From contig PYIU01000001.1 in the NCBI GenBank assembly GCA_003415625.1, forward strand, positions 2,046,001 to 2,110,000: 64,000 bases of DNA, read 5' to 3'. The stretch is from Aquanectria penicillioides. Its lineage: Eukaryota; Ascomycota; Sordariomycetes; Hypocreales; Nectriaceae. Positions within the stretch are counted from its first letter, which is position 1, and each line of letters opens with the position of its first letter. This document shows, one piece after another, positions 34,830-47,063 of the stretch. A model generated the notes under the pieces. It was not told the DNA's origin. It saw only the letters and a list, made by a program, of their open reading frames with translations, and did no database searches. The translations under genes and the position numbers were made by a program.

Positions 34830-37800
34830 ATGACCGAGGCTGCCCACCCTCAGGGCCGCTCACGGTCCGACAGTCTCCAGCGCATGCTCGAGTTGGAGAA
34901 AAAAATGATGGTAAGCAAAATTAATTCTCTCTGCGTCTTCACTTCCTCGACAATGTAACCATGCTTATGCCTGTCTCTTACACACAGCTCCACCGGACAC
35001 ACAACTCGGGACCGAACTCTCACCAATCAACGCCAGCTGGCTCTGTGCCGCCAAGTCCCATTCTCCTCCCTCAGCCTCGCCGCTTCGAGCTGGTACCAAA
35101 GGATGGTAAGAGGGCACCACCACCAGTTCGAAACTATGGAAGTGTCCCGCCGTCACCTATCATCACCAACATGGCGCCTGACGCCCTTGATATGTCTGCC
35201 ATTATGCACCGGAAGCCCGTAACCAAGGGCCACACAAGGACTGCATCAGAACCTGTGACGGGACAAGAAAGGCCCGCTCAGAAGACTGTCGCTTTTGCCT
35301 TTCCTCCAGAAGTCGAAGCGCCGAGGCCCATCTCCCACTCTCCCTCTCGGGAGGCTTATGAACGCCGTAAGCAAGAGAAGAGAGAAATGAAACAAGAGAG
35401 GAAGGAGGGCAAACATGAGAAACAGGAGGAAAGAAGAGGCAGAGAAGCCGTCAAACAGGAGAAGCCCCGAGGACGACGCTTGAGCAAGGCTCCTCCTCCG
35501 GCTTACAACAACCACTTGGCCGCTCTCAACCGCAGTCTAACTGATCCTGCACAGTCTCCCAAGGAACCTCGTTCTTCCAGCCTTCTGGGAATCCCAATTA
35601 CAAGAAAGGATACTAAGGAGAAGAAGAACGAACCTGCCGAGAAGCCCAGGCGTGGTCGGTCCGGATCGCTAACGTCTGCTATTCGAGGCTCCTTCGAAAT
35701 CAGACGAGGGTCCTACGATCAGACAAGCGCCTCGGGTTTCCTTGGTGGTGTCAGGCTTGAGCAGAAGAAGCAAGACTTCACCCAACAAGTCATCGATGAC
35801 CAAGCAAAGGGATCTAACCAAGTTCATCCCGCCCTGCGAAAATCCTTCCTTGGACATGGCTCTTTTACCCCTCTCAAGACATCACCGCAACTGGAGCAAC
35901 AAAAAGAAGCCGAAGCCGCGCGTCGTGCTTACCCCCCGATTGCAAACCAGCCCACCCTGAGAAACCCAGCGCTGGCCTCGCTTCAAGACCCATCTAGGCG
36001 TGGGTCTGCTGGCTCTGCCAATATTTATCTCTGGAGTGCTCGGGCCAAGAAGAAGGTGATTGATACAAGCAATGAATGCGCCGTGGCTGATGATGATGGC
36101 GATGATGGAAAAGAGACCGGAGAACGGCCTGGGGATGTGTCCACCCCTGAGCCTGAGCCTGTGCCTGTACCTGTCTTCGACCCTCACTCGGTCCCTCTCC
36201 TGGACCCCTCTCCTGCTCCAGTGCCTGCTCCCAAGCCTACTCTTGAGACTGCTCCTGCTCCTCCCACGTATCTTGACAGCTCGATCTATGTCAAGGACTC
36301 CGGGTTGACCAGACGGGGTGGTGTTCACAGCAAGACCAGTCCCCGTGCGTCTCTCATTTCCAAGTTCTCCATGGAGGACCACGATGAGAAAACATCAAAC
36401 GGAACTAGAGAGGTCAAGCCACTCAACATTCACAAGAAAGAGTCAAGCCCCGCGCCGGCCGAGACGGTTGAGCCGGCTCCAGCTCCGGAAACCCAACCTG
36501 CAAAGACTCCTACCAGTGACAACAAGGAGAAACCTCACTATCCTCCACCGACATCGAAGAGTCGCCCACGCCGTGATACGGCTGCATCCACTGTTTCTAG
36601 CCCGCCTGCACCTCCACGGAAGAGCTCAAAGAGGAGCTCTCTGGTCTTTTTGAGCCGGTCGCAGACTGCGCCTGTTGACAGCAGCGCAGACGAGTCTCCT
36701 AGAGGTTCTAAGGAGAGCCAGAGGGTTGACAAGAAGATCCTCACTATTGCAAAGTCGTCTAATAACAAGCGGAATGCCACTCCCCAAGCATCCGATACGA
36801 GACGACTCTTGCTGGAGTCCGCCCAACACCTTACCCTTCCGAGTCTCCTACAACGACGACCAATAAGTGGAACCTGAAGGAGACAGCCAAGTCTGCCTTT
36901 GGACGTGGAAACGCATCCCAGTCATCCATTTCGGCCTGTTCCACCAGCAGCAGCATGACCAAGTCACCAATTCTGCCTCCAAGTCCACTAAAGAACGAGA
37001 CTATGGTGCTGCCTCAGCAGCCAGTTATTCATGTTCCGGCGGTCCACATTGATGCCAAGGCCATCGTTCCAACTACCCAGGTTTCCCGACTTTCGCCTGA
37101 GCATCTCGCTCCGATCAGGAAGCAACCATCAACTAACTGGCGGCCCACGACCAGCTCATCCGACGACTCAATGTACTCGGATGCCCTTCAAACCACCTCG
37201 GCCCCCGACACCCCCGATACCTCCCCAGCTCAGTCTGATTCTGGATATCCACCCAGAGGAAACATGAAGCAGCCGATTCAATACAGCCCTTACTGGTCTC
37301 CCAGCAACTCGCCGGAGATGTCTCAAAACGATCGATTCCAGCTCTCCGAGTCGCCGCACTCAGAGAAGGATGTTGATCCTATCGAGGCTGCTGCAAGGAG
37401 AGTCCTGGAGGCTTTCTCCAATGCAAACCTCCGAAGTGCCGAGAGCAGCCACAAGGATACTGATTCTTCGGCCGACAGCCTGCCATCCACACCTGTGGAG
37501 GCCCAGCCGCGACTGCGACACAAGGACAAGAGCAAGAGTCGCCTCAAGCCCTCGCAGCTTCAGCCGGCGGCTAAGCTGTCGCAAAACAGCGGCCCCAAGG
37601 CGGCCCGAAGCACGCCCAACTTTGACGTTCGAAACCACAAGTCGGGGCAGCCCAACACCGACAGCTCCAAGAAGAGCAGCGGCAAGCCCAATCCCCAGCG
37701 CGGGGACCGGGTTGGCAAGATGTTTGTCATCTGCTGCGAATGCAAGCGCTACCACGACATCCCCATCAAGCTGTACAAGACCATGCTCAACCCCGGCGGC

Positions 37801-37932
37801 TTCTTCAACCAGGACGGTTTCGAGGCCCGAGTCTCCATGACGGTCAAGTGCTCGTGGTGCGACCACGAGATGAGCACCAAGTGCTGCCCAGGCGTCTCAG
37901 GTATCCTGGACGTCCAAGAGCGCGTGCATTAA
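34830..37932 (+). CDS. large disordered protein with C-terminal Cys-pair module; one frame shift
   Basis: Exon 1 is 34830-34910 (MTEAAHPQGRSRSDSLQRML..); the intron 34911-34987 has GTAAGC..CACAG; the second exon runs from 34988. The frame stays open to a stop at 36875-36877, but the evident continuation, from about NKWNLKETAKSAFGRG onwards, lies in the -1 frame and runs to the stop at 37932. Joined, the product would be about 1,000 residues. Most of it is low-complexity Ser/Pro/Lys/Glu with a highly charged segment (KQEKREMKQERKEGKHEKQE) and PEP/PAP repeats. The C-terminal about 80 residues look ordered and carry cysteine pairs, MFVICCECKRYHDIP and VKCSWCDHEMSTKCC, suggesting a zinc-binding module. 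I believe this module recurs in Sordariomycete proteins but know no function. The shift may be a sequencing error, a real mutation or an intron I could not place. Confidence 0.7.
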
Positions 37933-37988
37933 ATGATGCTGTGTTCTCTGCCAGTTTATTTGATCGTTCTTGGCTTATTTTGGTTCGC

Positions 37989-38019
<31 letters not shown>

Positions 38020-39146
38020 TTTTTTTTATTTTTTTACCATGCTGGCTTCAAGAGGTTATTATGGCTACGGAGCCAACCGCATATTTACGACACCCACAGC
38101 TCGACGCGCTAATCTTTCCTTGACCTGTCCATGTTGCTCACGTTTCTGTATCGGCGCTTGGAAAGAAAAGATAATCGGGAGATATGAAATTCCCAGGTTG
38201 AAACTTTTGACGCATGTGAAGAGAGAGAGGAAGGAAAGAGATGGATGGATGGATGGATGATGGATGGGAGGAGGAGACTTGATTTAATTGCATACTGTTG
38301 AGTTGGTTTGCTTGTGGTTATCCTAACTGGTTGGGAATCACCGCATGCATCAATTGACTGGAGGATAAAGTTGTGTACGTAGGTAGCTTTATGATAATTT
38401 CAATGACTTATGATGATGATTAAAATATACTCAAATTTGATAAACATGGTGGTTTGTCTCCGATTTTCTGCAAATTGTGACCCTGTTTGCCAGGCGAATT
38501 TTGATCCCATGATGGTGTTGCGGAGAACCGTTGACGTCACTGGGGGTATTGCCTCTTTGGGCTGATCAGCACTAGGTCCTGGTTTTCCATCGCCCATCGG
38601 ATAGTGTCCTGCCTTGCCCACGAATCTACCGCACTAATTCGGCTTTGCTGGAAAGCTTTTTTTTTAGCAATGTTCATACGGTGTTGCTAACCCGTGGAAG
38701 TGACAGTGGCGCCTATAGTCAAAGCACGCCGTCGCCCATGCACTAAATGATATATGAGTGTCGCCGGTGTTCACACTGGTAGAAAAGTCACGGAAATGAC
38801 CTACCATCGACAAGTTCCTGCTTTTAAGAGTTGCAGTTAATTTGCAATTCTCCAATGAAAGGTTTGTCAAGCGTGGTTGATGACACTTTGAGGTTTGCTG
38901 ATGCGTAGTCGCTGACGTCAATGGTGGCAGGGATGTGGATGGTGTTTCCAGGTTTCTGATGTAACTGGTACGCAGCGACCGGAGATGATATTAAGCTTGA
39001 GGATCGCTCGTAGAATGTTTTCTAGATTCATCTCTGTCTTGAATTTCTATTGCCTGTTGTCGTCGTCAAATAATAACCAACAAGTGCGGATCAACATCCG
39101 CGAGTCACCTAACTTCCCTCACCAACACATCCATATCATCACCAAC
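37933..39146. other. intergenic region
   Basis: Contains (TTC)n at 37988-38017 and an ATGG-type tetranucleotide tract at 38240-38262. 3' region of the preceding gene and promoter of the next. Nothing coding seen. Confidence 0.5.
37988..38017. repeat. (TTC)n microsatellite
   Basis: About ten TTC units running into a T-rich stretch, just after the stop codon of the preceding gene. Confidence 0.85.
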
Positions 39147-39584
39147 ATGCCATCCCCCGGAGAGAAAGAGAAGCCAGAGCCGAAGAAGGGCACCATTCTC
39201 GCCAGAAACAAAGAGGGCACCATGGAGGCTTCGGCAATCCTCTGGCGCGCTCTGTGCAACGACAAGACCAAGATGCTGCGCAAGTACGTGACGAAGGACG
39301 CCGTCCTTGCGGAACCCGACCGCGAAGTCTACTCGCCGAAGACGGAGCCTACACTGGACGAGTACCTAGAGGACGGGTACGAGCCCTGGACCGCGTACAA
39401 GATCCACGACGAGCCCGATTTTGTCGAGATCGATATGATGAGCTCGGCGCTGACGTACCGAGTCACGGCGTGGCGGCTTAAAGGGGGCGAGATGATTGCC
39501 ACCGAGGGAATGTGCTCCAGCGTTTTCCGCCAGACAGCGGGAGGAGATTGGAAGTGCTGCCTTCACCACATGGCCAAGTGTTGA
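39147..39584 (+). CDS. small NTF2/SnoaL-like (DUF4440-type) protein
   Basis: Single exon of 145 residues. After a charged, disordered N-terminus (MPSPGEKEKPEPKKG) the order of elements fits the NTF2-like cone fold of the SnoaL/DUF4440 type. There is an N-terminal helix (EASAILWRALCNDKTKML), then KYVTKDAVLAEPD, followed by strands YKIHDEPDFVEIDMMSSALTYRVTAWRL and the last strand WKCCLHHMAKC. No signal peptide. Fungal members of this type are usually uncharacterised and may be cytosolic binding proteins or enzymes. The ATG at 39147 (CACCAACATG) is chosen over the longer in-frame extension because it has the better context and the extension looks like leader sequence. The assignment to the fold is by pattern only. 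Confidence 0.7.
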   Translation: MPSPGEKEKPEPKKGTILARNKEGTMEASAILWRALCNDKTKMLRKYVTKDAVLAEPDREVYSPKTEPTLDEYLEDGYEPWTAYKIHDEPDFVEIDMMSSALTYRVTAWRLKGGEMIATEGMCSSVFRQTAGGDWKCCLHHMAKC

Positions 39585-42500
39585 AATGGAAGATCGAGGT
39601 CCTGATGCAAGCAATGCTGCGAAGGAGGCCGATTACAGAGGATTGAGCGTAGGTGTAAGAGGTAAATGATGTGGGACACGAGGAGGAAGACGACGGCGTT
39701 TATTTTGGTCAAGGTTATTAAGACTTTGGGCAACGATGATGTGTTATGGCATGTATGTTCGTTTTAGCTTCCCGAGGCATCCTCTGTTGGGATTCGCTCG
39801 GAGGGTAGACTATGCCAAGATCAAGGGTCATTGTTGCCGTTGACATTACTCCGAACTGCTACTTCACGGAGCCAGTGAAGTGATTACTTGAAGATTCTGT
39901 CCCTGTGAGGATTGTGTGTGACAATGGCTATATCCGTTGCTGAGAATAAGTCCCAGAAACAAGTCCTCTGCCGGATCTCGACTCAGGAGGGCTGTTGATC
40001 CCAGGCCATTATTGATCTACGCATTGCATGCGAGTCTACGGAGGACTAAACTAGCTCCGTGACTTTAAATACCATGACGGGCGATGATTGATACGCCCGA
40101 GCTTATATGTTTGTTAGGGGGACTGAGTGGTGCTCTTGATGCTTTGACGACCCAAGGGGGAAAGGGATCCAACAAAGCCTCGCCTAATGGGTTTTTGTTG
40201 AAGGCTTCCTGGAGTTCAGCCGGCCTAGTAAACTCCATCTTGCGAAAAATGGACCCGGGAACGGAGTCTTGCATATTGGATACCCTGATGAGGCCAGGAT
40301 CTAACCGGTGAGATCCATGGCAGCACAATGGTGCCTGACGATGCCCGCCACTAACGCTGGACCGGCTCTCCATATGCAACCAGGAATCAATAGAAAGGAT
40401 TATTGAAGCCAACTCGGATAAATCGGCGCAAGTCAGTGTCCAAGCGTCCTGGGCCTGGGATGAGCCTTCGGAAAACGAGTGGGCTCACGGCAAGCCACGT
40501 GCCATAGTCGACGGGTAGTCCTTATGGTTACAAACTGGGTTAGCTTTAAGTGAATGTCCTTCCTTGAGGAGGAGCTGCCTTGGACCCTCTTAAGATCTTT
40601 CTGTGTGAAGTGTTGCCATTGGATGACTGGTAAAGTATATCAGGTGTCACATGAGAAGCTTCAAGGGGGTAGCCATCATGCTTTGCTTGTGAATGAGATG
40701 GCGAGGATTTGAAATCCATCACTGCATTCGATAAAATATTTTCGTGCTGTATCCTACATGTTGAGATTCCTTGGCGATGCTTGTTCTTGACCATTCCACT
40801 GTGATGCTAGGGAGGCATGGCGAAGTCTGTGCACTGCACCAAGTCTTGAAGATGCTTAAGTTCTAGACCTGACACACATTATCAAGTGACTCAGCTGCTT
40901 CATTATCGACTCATATCTATTTCTAGACCCCGTCTTTATTCTCACCCCAGAGTCTACAGCCTGATTCATGTCTCGGTTTCATCAATTGGCTGCTGCTATC
41001 GTGCGAGTTCATCAATTGGCACCAGTGCCGACTCCCGCACCAACAGATCATGGGTGCCCACAGACCCTCTTTGGCATGGTTTGCCAGAGTCTTTTAATCT
41101 ATTATCGGAAATTACGGCAAGAGATGAGATACATTGGTAAGCCGCCGCTATGGACCGGGGATGGGCTGGATGATGTGCAAATCAACATCACTTGGGACGA
41201 AGATTTCTTTTGACCCCCGTCAACCCTCCGGGGACCCAATGATATGAATCCTTCACCCGTAGGATTCCGCAGCCTCCGCAACGGCGTTGTGATTGCCGTC
41301 GAGGCGCCGACCGTTCCGAGATAACCCTCCGCACACGGCCCTCAAGACGCATACAAGCGGCTGGGAAGGTTTCCCCGTGGACCGCCCGTGGACCCTCGGG
41401 GTGCCGCCCGGGCGGATGTCCAATAAACGGCCGTAAGAAGCCTGAGAGAGAACCTTAGGCCCCTTCAGTTGGTCGTGAGTGACCGTAAGGGATCGTCAGG
41501 GACCCGTGAGCTAGCCTACGTCTCACTAACCAGTTGTGCTCAAGCAATGCTACACGCTGCGTGATAGAGGACCCCTGACCCCTTCGTTGAGCACTAGACG
41601 GTCTCTGAGACGCTGAGAGACGCCTGAAGCTGCGAGTACGTCGGTGGTGGGGGCTATTGTCTGCGGAAGAGGCACCTCTGCTGTGGGGCGAGGCTAGAGA
41701 GCTGGTGATTTAAGCTTATTGTCACGTTGACAGAGATTCCAGACTCTAGCTTACGTACAAGGTACCTCCTTTGCGGAGCCAAAGTCCAGGCAAAATGGAG
41801 GCCGGTGACGTGGAAGTTAGGGTACTATCATGCCAAGCTGCGAGCTGTCACGACTGGCTGTTAATGCCTCATCTTAGCCGCGCATCTGAGGGACCACCAG
41901 AGCCCGGCTTCCCACGGCCGCCAACGATGCCGTACTCTGGCTAGCTAAGGTTCCTAACGTTCTAGGGGAGGATCAGACTGGCCATCTAACAGTGCGAAGT
42001 CTCCATGTCTCCACGATTGGGGTAGTGCCTGCGGCTCATCCTTGGGATATGCCGTGACAAGGCGGCCCTGTTGGACCAAGTATTGCGACTTTGTAGACCG
42101 TTGTCGGGTTCAAATCTAGATGGATCTCCAAGGTCACGAGACCGTGTACTCCGCAATCTTCATGGTGACCATAGAGGCTCTGCGGAGTGCCTGCAAGTTG
42201 ACCGCGGGCAACCTACCGCCGGGTCACGGCCGGAGCACCGTCTTATTGAGTGCTCGCGGTCAACACACGACTTCGAGGAGACACACGTTGGATCATGATC
42301 CAATTGGCCTATTGCGGTATAGATCACAGCATGATGATGCCCGAGCTTCATCATGACACCCCCCTCCAGTATTGGCGAGATAGCGAAGGGGTGTTGGAGT
42401 TGCGGACCTGTTTTGCAGACCCAAAGTTCTCCCATGACCTTCTCTTTTGGTTCTCATTGTAGTATCATACTGACCGAAAATCTGTACAATCTTTTTTAGC

Positions 42501-42736
42501 TGAGATATATGTGACACCATGGGATTCTTCCCGAGTTCTTGATGGCCAGCCAAAGCGGCCATGAGAAAGTATCACATCTCCTAAGGTTCGGCATCGGACT
42601 AGGTGCCTCATTGGCAAGGTAAGCCCCAGTTTCCAAGACCAGCTAAGGACTCTTTACCCATTCACAGGGGCCAAGTGATACGCAGCCCACCTCGCCGCGC
42701 CACTATTATCACTGGCGGGGGTGACGTGCGGGTAGG
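39585..42736. other. intergenic region, degraded sequence
   Basis: No gene supported over 3.1 kb. An 81-residue frame at 40968-41213 contains an internal direct repeat (TCATCAATTGGC twice, near 40979 and 41009) and is not convincing. From about 41240 to 42600 the sequence has no open frame of note and may be relic transposon or decayed gene sequence; I could not identify ends. The part next to 42737 is probably the eroded 5' portion of the ENA-type ATPase. Confidence 0.4.
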
Positions 42737-43879
42737 AAGAAATTCTGCGCTATGGTACGTTTACAAACCAACCACCCCTCGAGCATTGACGCAATTCGCT
42801 GACTATCATAGACTGGAGAGGGCGTTAATGATTCACCTTCTCTCTGGCGAGCTGATGTTGGTATCGCTATGGGTCAGGCTGGCTCTGATGTTGCTAAGAA
42901 TGCCTCCGATATTGTCTTGACAGACGATAACTTTGCCTCGATTGTTGCGGCCATCGAAGAGGGTCGCCGCATCTTTGACAATATTCAGAAATTCATCTTG
43001 CATGTCCTGGCCACCAATGTTGCACAGGTATGTGTGCTACTTGTTGGGTTGGCCTTCAAGGATCAGACCGGCCTCTCCGTTTTCCCTCTGGCCCCCGTGC
43101 AGATCGTGTGAATTATCATGGCCACCTCTGGCATGACAGACATGGGTCTCGGGTTTGAGCGCACCGTGCCAGACATCCTCCGCCGACCTCCTCAATCTCT
43201 CAAAACCGGTGTCTTTACGCTGGAGCTAATTTTCGATATGATTGTCTATGGCCTGTGGATTGCCGCGCTTTGCCTTGTGTCTTTTGTCCTCCGCATGTAC
43301 GCTTGGGGCGATGGCGAGCTCGGACATGGCTGCAACGAGCGGTATAGCGAGAGTTGTGACACCGTGTTTCGTGCTCGTGCTACCACCTTCGCTTGCCTCA
43401 CCTGGTTTTCTCTGTTCCTGGCCTGGGAAATGATTGACAGGAGAAGGTCGTTCTTCCGTACGCAGCCAGGCACCAAGCTCTACTTCACTCAATGGATCCA
43501 CGACATCTGGCGCAACCAATTCCTCTTCTGGGCGATCATGCTTGAACTTGTTACACTCTTTCCTCTCATCTACATCCCTGTTATCAACAAGGTTGTCCTC
43601 AAGCACAAGGGCATCTCCTGGGAATGGGGCATTGTGTTCGTCTGCGCTGCCTCGTTCTTTGGCGGCGTTGAGCTCTGGAAGTGGGCCAAGCGTGTATTTT
43701 ACCGCATCCAGGCTAGACGGGCGAGTGGAATCAGCTGGAGGGAAATGAATATTGAGCAACGGGTGTTTGGCGAATACCTCAGCACGACCGAGTCGACTGA
43801 TGTTAGCGTTCGTCACGGTTTCGAAAAGGTCCCCGTCCCACAAGTAGTGCCCGCGGCACAGAAGAAATCCAGCGCATGA
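42737..43879 (+). pseudogene. ENA: ENA-type (P-type IID) Na+-ATPase, 3' fragment
   Basis: Only the C-terminal third of a sodium-pumping P-type ATPase remains. A short exon piece (KKFCAM, 42737-42754) is joined by an intact-looking intron (42755-42811) to the hinge motif, which reads [17 protein letters not shown] where ENA pumps normally have [17 protein letters not shown]. Then come [19 protein letters not shown] and the membrane domain. An in-frame TGA at 43109-43111 replaces the tryptophan expected in IVWIIMATSG; the frame then continues intact to 43879. Upstream, the frame meets a stop at 42722, and the actuator domain, phosphorylation site (DKTGT) and nucleotide-binding domain are absent. 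Missing catalytic parts, altered hinge residues and the stop make it a pseudogene. Living ENA pumps export Na+ at the plasma membrane in exchange-independent fashion. Confidence 0.88.
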
Positions 43880-45156
43880 CTGAGCGGATCTAGGAACAAT
43901 TTGAATGATTTGAGACTCGAAAACAGACAGGGGGTATATTATGACTCAAGAAGAGTTCATAGTTCAAGTAGAGTGACGTGATGAGCTACGGTGATGGATA
44001 TTGCAGAGCGTGGGTCCACCCAACGGAGGGATCCGCAGGATCGGAGCAACAAAATATGAGAAATGGCCGAAAGATGCAATTCGCTGCCGGTTAACTGAGA
44101 AAAGCTATATTTTAGGAAATATACCTGCAGAAGAGGATAGCTAAGTAGGGCAGTTGAACTGGGGAAAAGAAGGACAATGAAGGAGGTGAGGCAGCCGGGG
44201 TGATAGTTGCTTCCTCTGAACAAGATGGTCTGTTTCCTAGAAAAGCAAACACATCTAGATGACAGATGGAAACGTATCTCTATGGTTAGGGAGATACTTG
44301 TGCGCTGGTGCAAATTTGGTGGCCATGAATGCTGAGGGGCGGCACAGAGAACGATTTGGCAGAGTGGTGTGCAATCACATGCTACAGCTGACTTGAGTGA
44401 TAGTTGCAATCCCGGCATACGCCTGATCCAAATAAATGCCGGTATCTTAATTAATTGATAGCGCACCAATGCACGAAACGCTATTGGAGCTTAGCAATAT
44501 TTCATGCCTATTCCCGTGTCTGAAGTGAAACATGGTACACCTAGGGCCGATTACGGTCGCCAGCTACTGACTTTTCTGGTACGCCACACATAGGGTAAAA
44601 GATATGACCCAAAACACCCAATAGGTCTTCGCAATCCGACATGGCACAAACAATGTAAAGACCCTGCCCGCCTAATTCCATGGCTCCAAGCTCTACCGGG
44701 TGCTCGATGGGGCTTGTAACGTGGAATTCGGACCGGCCGGGAACTCGGTGCCGTGTCGAACTTTCACAATGGGGTGGCGGTTCGCCCAAACGGGAGCAGG
44801 CCGTTTGTAGATGAGATAGTCTGTAAAATTCGCCATTGTTTGCGAGGTTGCACACATTCCCTTTCCGGGTACGTACCGGCACTTGGATCTGGCCCTGTTC
44901 TCCTTATCTCTGCCGAAACCCCATCTTGTCTCTGGTCCCCTAGGACCCAGGGCCCTGGTGGCAAGATTTATGAGGGTAAATCAAGGGAGAGTGTTCAGAT
45001 CTCACCACCTCCGATGGATTGGTTCCCCCCTGTGCTCACTGGGCCCTTTCGATATCTACCATTCCCCTTCTTTGCTAGTTCTAGATCCCATTCGAGGTTT
45101 AGCTTTTTTTCTTGGCAACTTTATCTTGAGTCTCTTTGGGTAACGACGCCGTTGGG
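43880..45156. other. intergenic region
   Basis: Between the ATPase relic and the antiporter. No reading frame with family support on either strand; the right end should contain the antiporter promoter. Confidence 0.5.
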
Positions 45157-47063
45157 ATGCCTACTCTTGACATCTGTGACCTCAACATCGTTCTTGGGGC
45201 GGTGGGTATGCACCACTGGGAATTTAGCGACATAAGAAGTCCACGGTAACAAATTTACAGGCGCCTTTCTCGTCCTCTATGGGCTTATATCAGTGAAAAT
45301 TAAACTGGTCTGGTACCTCGGCGTAGCCCGTAAGTCAACCCATTGCATCGCGCATCGACTTGGTGGCTGACTCTCAAGAACCGCCCAGTCCCAGCTGTTG
45401 TGATGGGGGTTATTCTGGGGCCAATAGCAGCAAAATTTATTGACAGTTCAAAATGGGGAGGCGCGCAAGAAGGACAGATGCATGAAATTACGTTGGTATG
45501 CGCTCTTCCCCCCACTGATTCGGCTCTTTGATGGGCATCAGCAACGCGAATGAACTGGAGCAACGAAACTGACCTGTGTAGGGCGTTATGAGGGTAATGA
45601 TAGGCCTTCAACTTGTGATTGCAGGTTATCAGCTACCGGCCCGCTACTTTTGGATACGATGGAAAGAAATGGCCATGTGTCTGCTCCCGATCGCGACCAT
45701 GATGTGGCTTGCGACGACACTTTGCGTTCTGGCCACCACGAGCAAGTTGACCTTGCTACCCGCGCTGGTTATTTCAGCCTGTGTCACTTGTACCGACCCC
45801 GTGCTTTCGCAAGCTATCGCCAAGGGACCTTTCGCCGACATGTTTGTTGCTCGACCTCTGCGAGAAATGATATCCTGTGAGGCTGGAGCTAATGACGGCT
45901 TCGGCTTCCCGTTTTTGATGATTGCCGTTTATACGATGCGGCACGCCCATAATAGAAATGAGGATGGTGATCTTTCTACAGAACGGGAAATGTTGGGAGC
46001 CGAGCAAGTTGGCCGCGTGGGTGGCGGTATTGGGGTAGCCCTTAAAGAATGGTTTTTGGAGACGTGGCTGTACATGATTGTATTGTCGGTCGTTATTGGT
46101 GTTGTGGTTGGGTTCACCGCGTGCAAGACGATTCGCTTTTGCCTTAGGAGGTAAGTCTTCTACATGTAGCGCACAAACAAGGCTAACTGTAAATACAGGA
46201 CATGGATTGATAATGAATCCTATCCTCTCTTTCCGATAGCCATGGGTATGTTCCTGGTAGGCACGTGCGGCGCGATTGGGACAGATGACTCTTTGGCCTG
46301 TTTCGTCGCAGGATGTGCACTTAATTGGGACGGCCATTACAATAAAGAAGCCGAAAGACGACACGACGAGGTCAACACGAGCTTTACTAGCCTTCTTAAT
46401 TTTGGAGGCTTTTTCTATCTCGGAACTGTGATCCCCTGGTACGAATTTCACGACCCACACGGAACTGGCTTGACCATTGGTCGACTCTTCTTATTGGGCT
46501 TCATGGTTCTGGTTTTCCGCCGCACCCCTGCAGTTCTTGTCACGTACAAGTTGATGAAGCCTGTGTGTGCAAACTACAAGGAAGCACTATTCATGGGCTA
46601 CTTTGGTCCAATTGGGGCCGGCGCCGTCTTCTATGTTGAGTATGCGAAACGGCTATTCCCTGACCTCGGCGACGGCGACGCCGAAGAGACGCACCTGGTG
46701 GAAACAATAGGGCCAGTCGTCTATTGGCTTGTATTCTTCTCAATTGTAGTCCATGGCCTATCAATTCCAGTCTTGGACATTATCTACAACTACCTAGGGG
46801 TGAAACCGATCCACAATGATGCAGTCGAGATGTGGCGTTCCTCCGTTCGGGAAACACTCCCGGCTAATGCATTGCTCAGTGGACGAGACACATTTATCGC
46901 CTATAATCGCTTCAGCACACCATTTGAGCAACTGGAGTTGCCGAGCGAGGAGAGCACCCGGAGAGGGAGCGGGTCATCTGCCGAGGAGGCTGAATCCATG
47001 ACGGATATTGAGTTGTGGGAAAAAGAAGGGCATAGACGGGAAGAAGTGAGAAATGCGATGTGA
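45157..47063 (+). CDS. nha1: plasma-membrane Na+/H+ antiporter (Nha1/Sod2 family)
   Basis: Five exons (45157-45205, 45261-45329, 45389-45495, 45582-46150, 46199-47063) give 552 residues. Fungal Nha1/Sod2 proteins exchange cytosolic Na+ (and often K+) for external protons. The family start MPTLDICDLNIVLGAVGAF is split by intron 1. Landmarks follow in order: TCTDPVLSQAIAKGPFAD, the conserved loop REMISCEAGANDGFGFPFL, and the transport motif GTDDSLACFVAGCALNWDG with the paired aspartates. About 11-12 hydrophobic segments are visible. The C-terminal tail is short (about 90 residues), as in Sod2-like and many filamentous-fungal members, unlike the long tail of yeast Nha1. All introns are GT..AG with sizes 48-86 bp. 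It lies next to the ENA-type ATPase relic, so this gene may carry sodium export alone at this locus. Confidence 0.9.

Noticed and set aside
36754..36788. 35 bp intron that would repair the frame of the 34830 gene
   Set aside because: Below the usual minimum intron size and with a poor donor (GTCGTC).
40968..41213. 81-residue plus-strand frame
   Set aside because: Contains a duplicated 12-base word and no homology pattern; I could not support it as a gene.
42060..42125. tRNA-like GGGTTCAAATCTA word
   Set aside because: No matching acceptor or anticodon stem can be drawn around it.
43226..43843. 205-residue minus-strand frame
   Set aside because: Antisense shadow of the ATPase relic coding strand.
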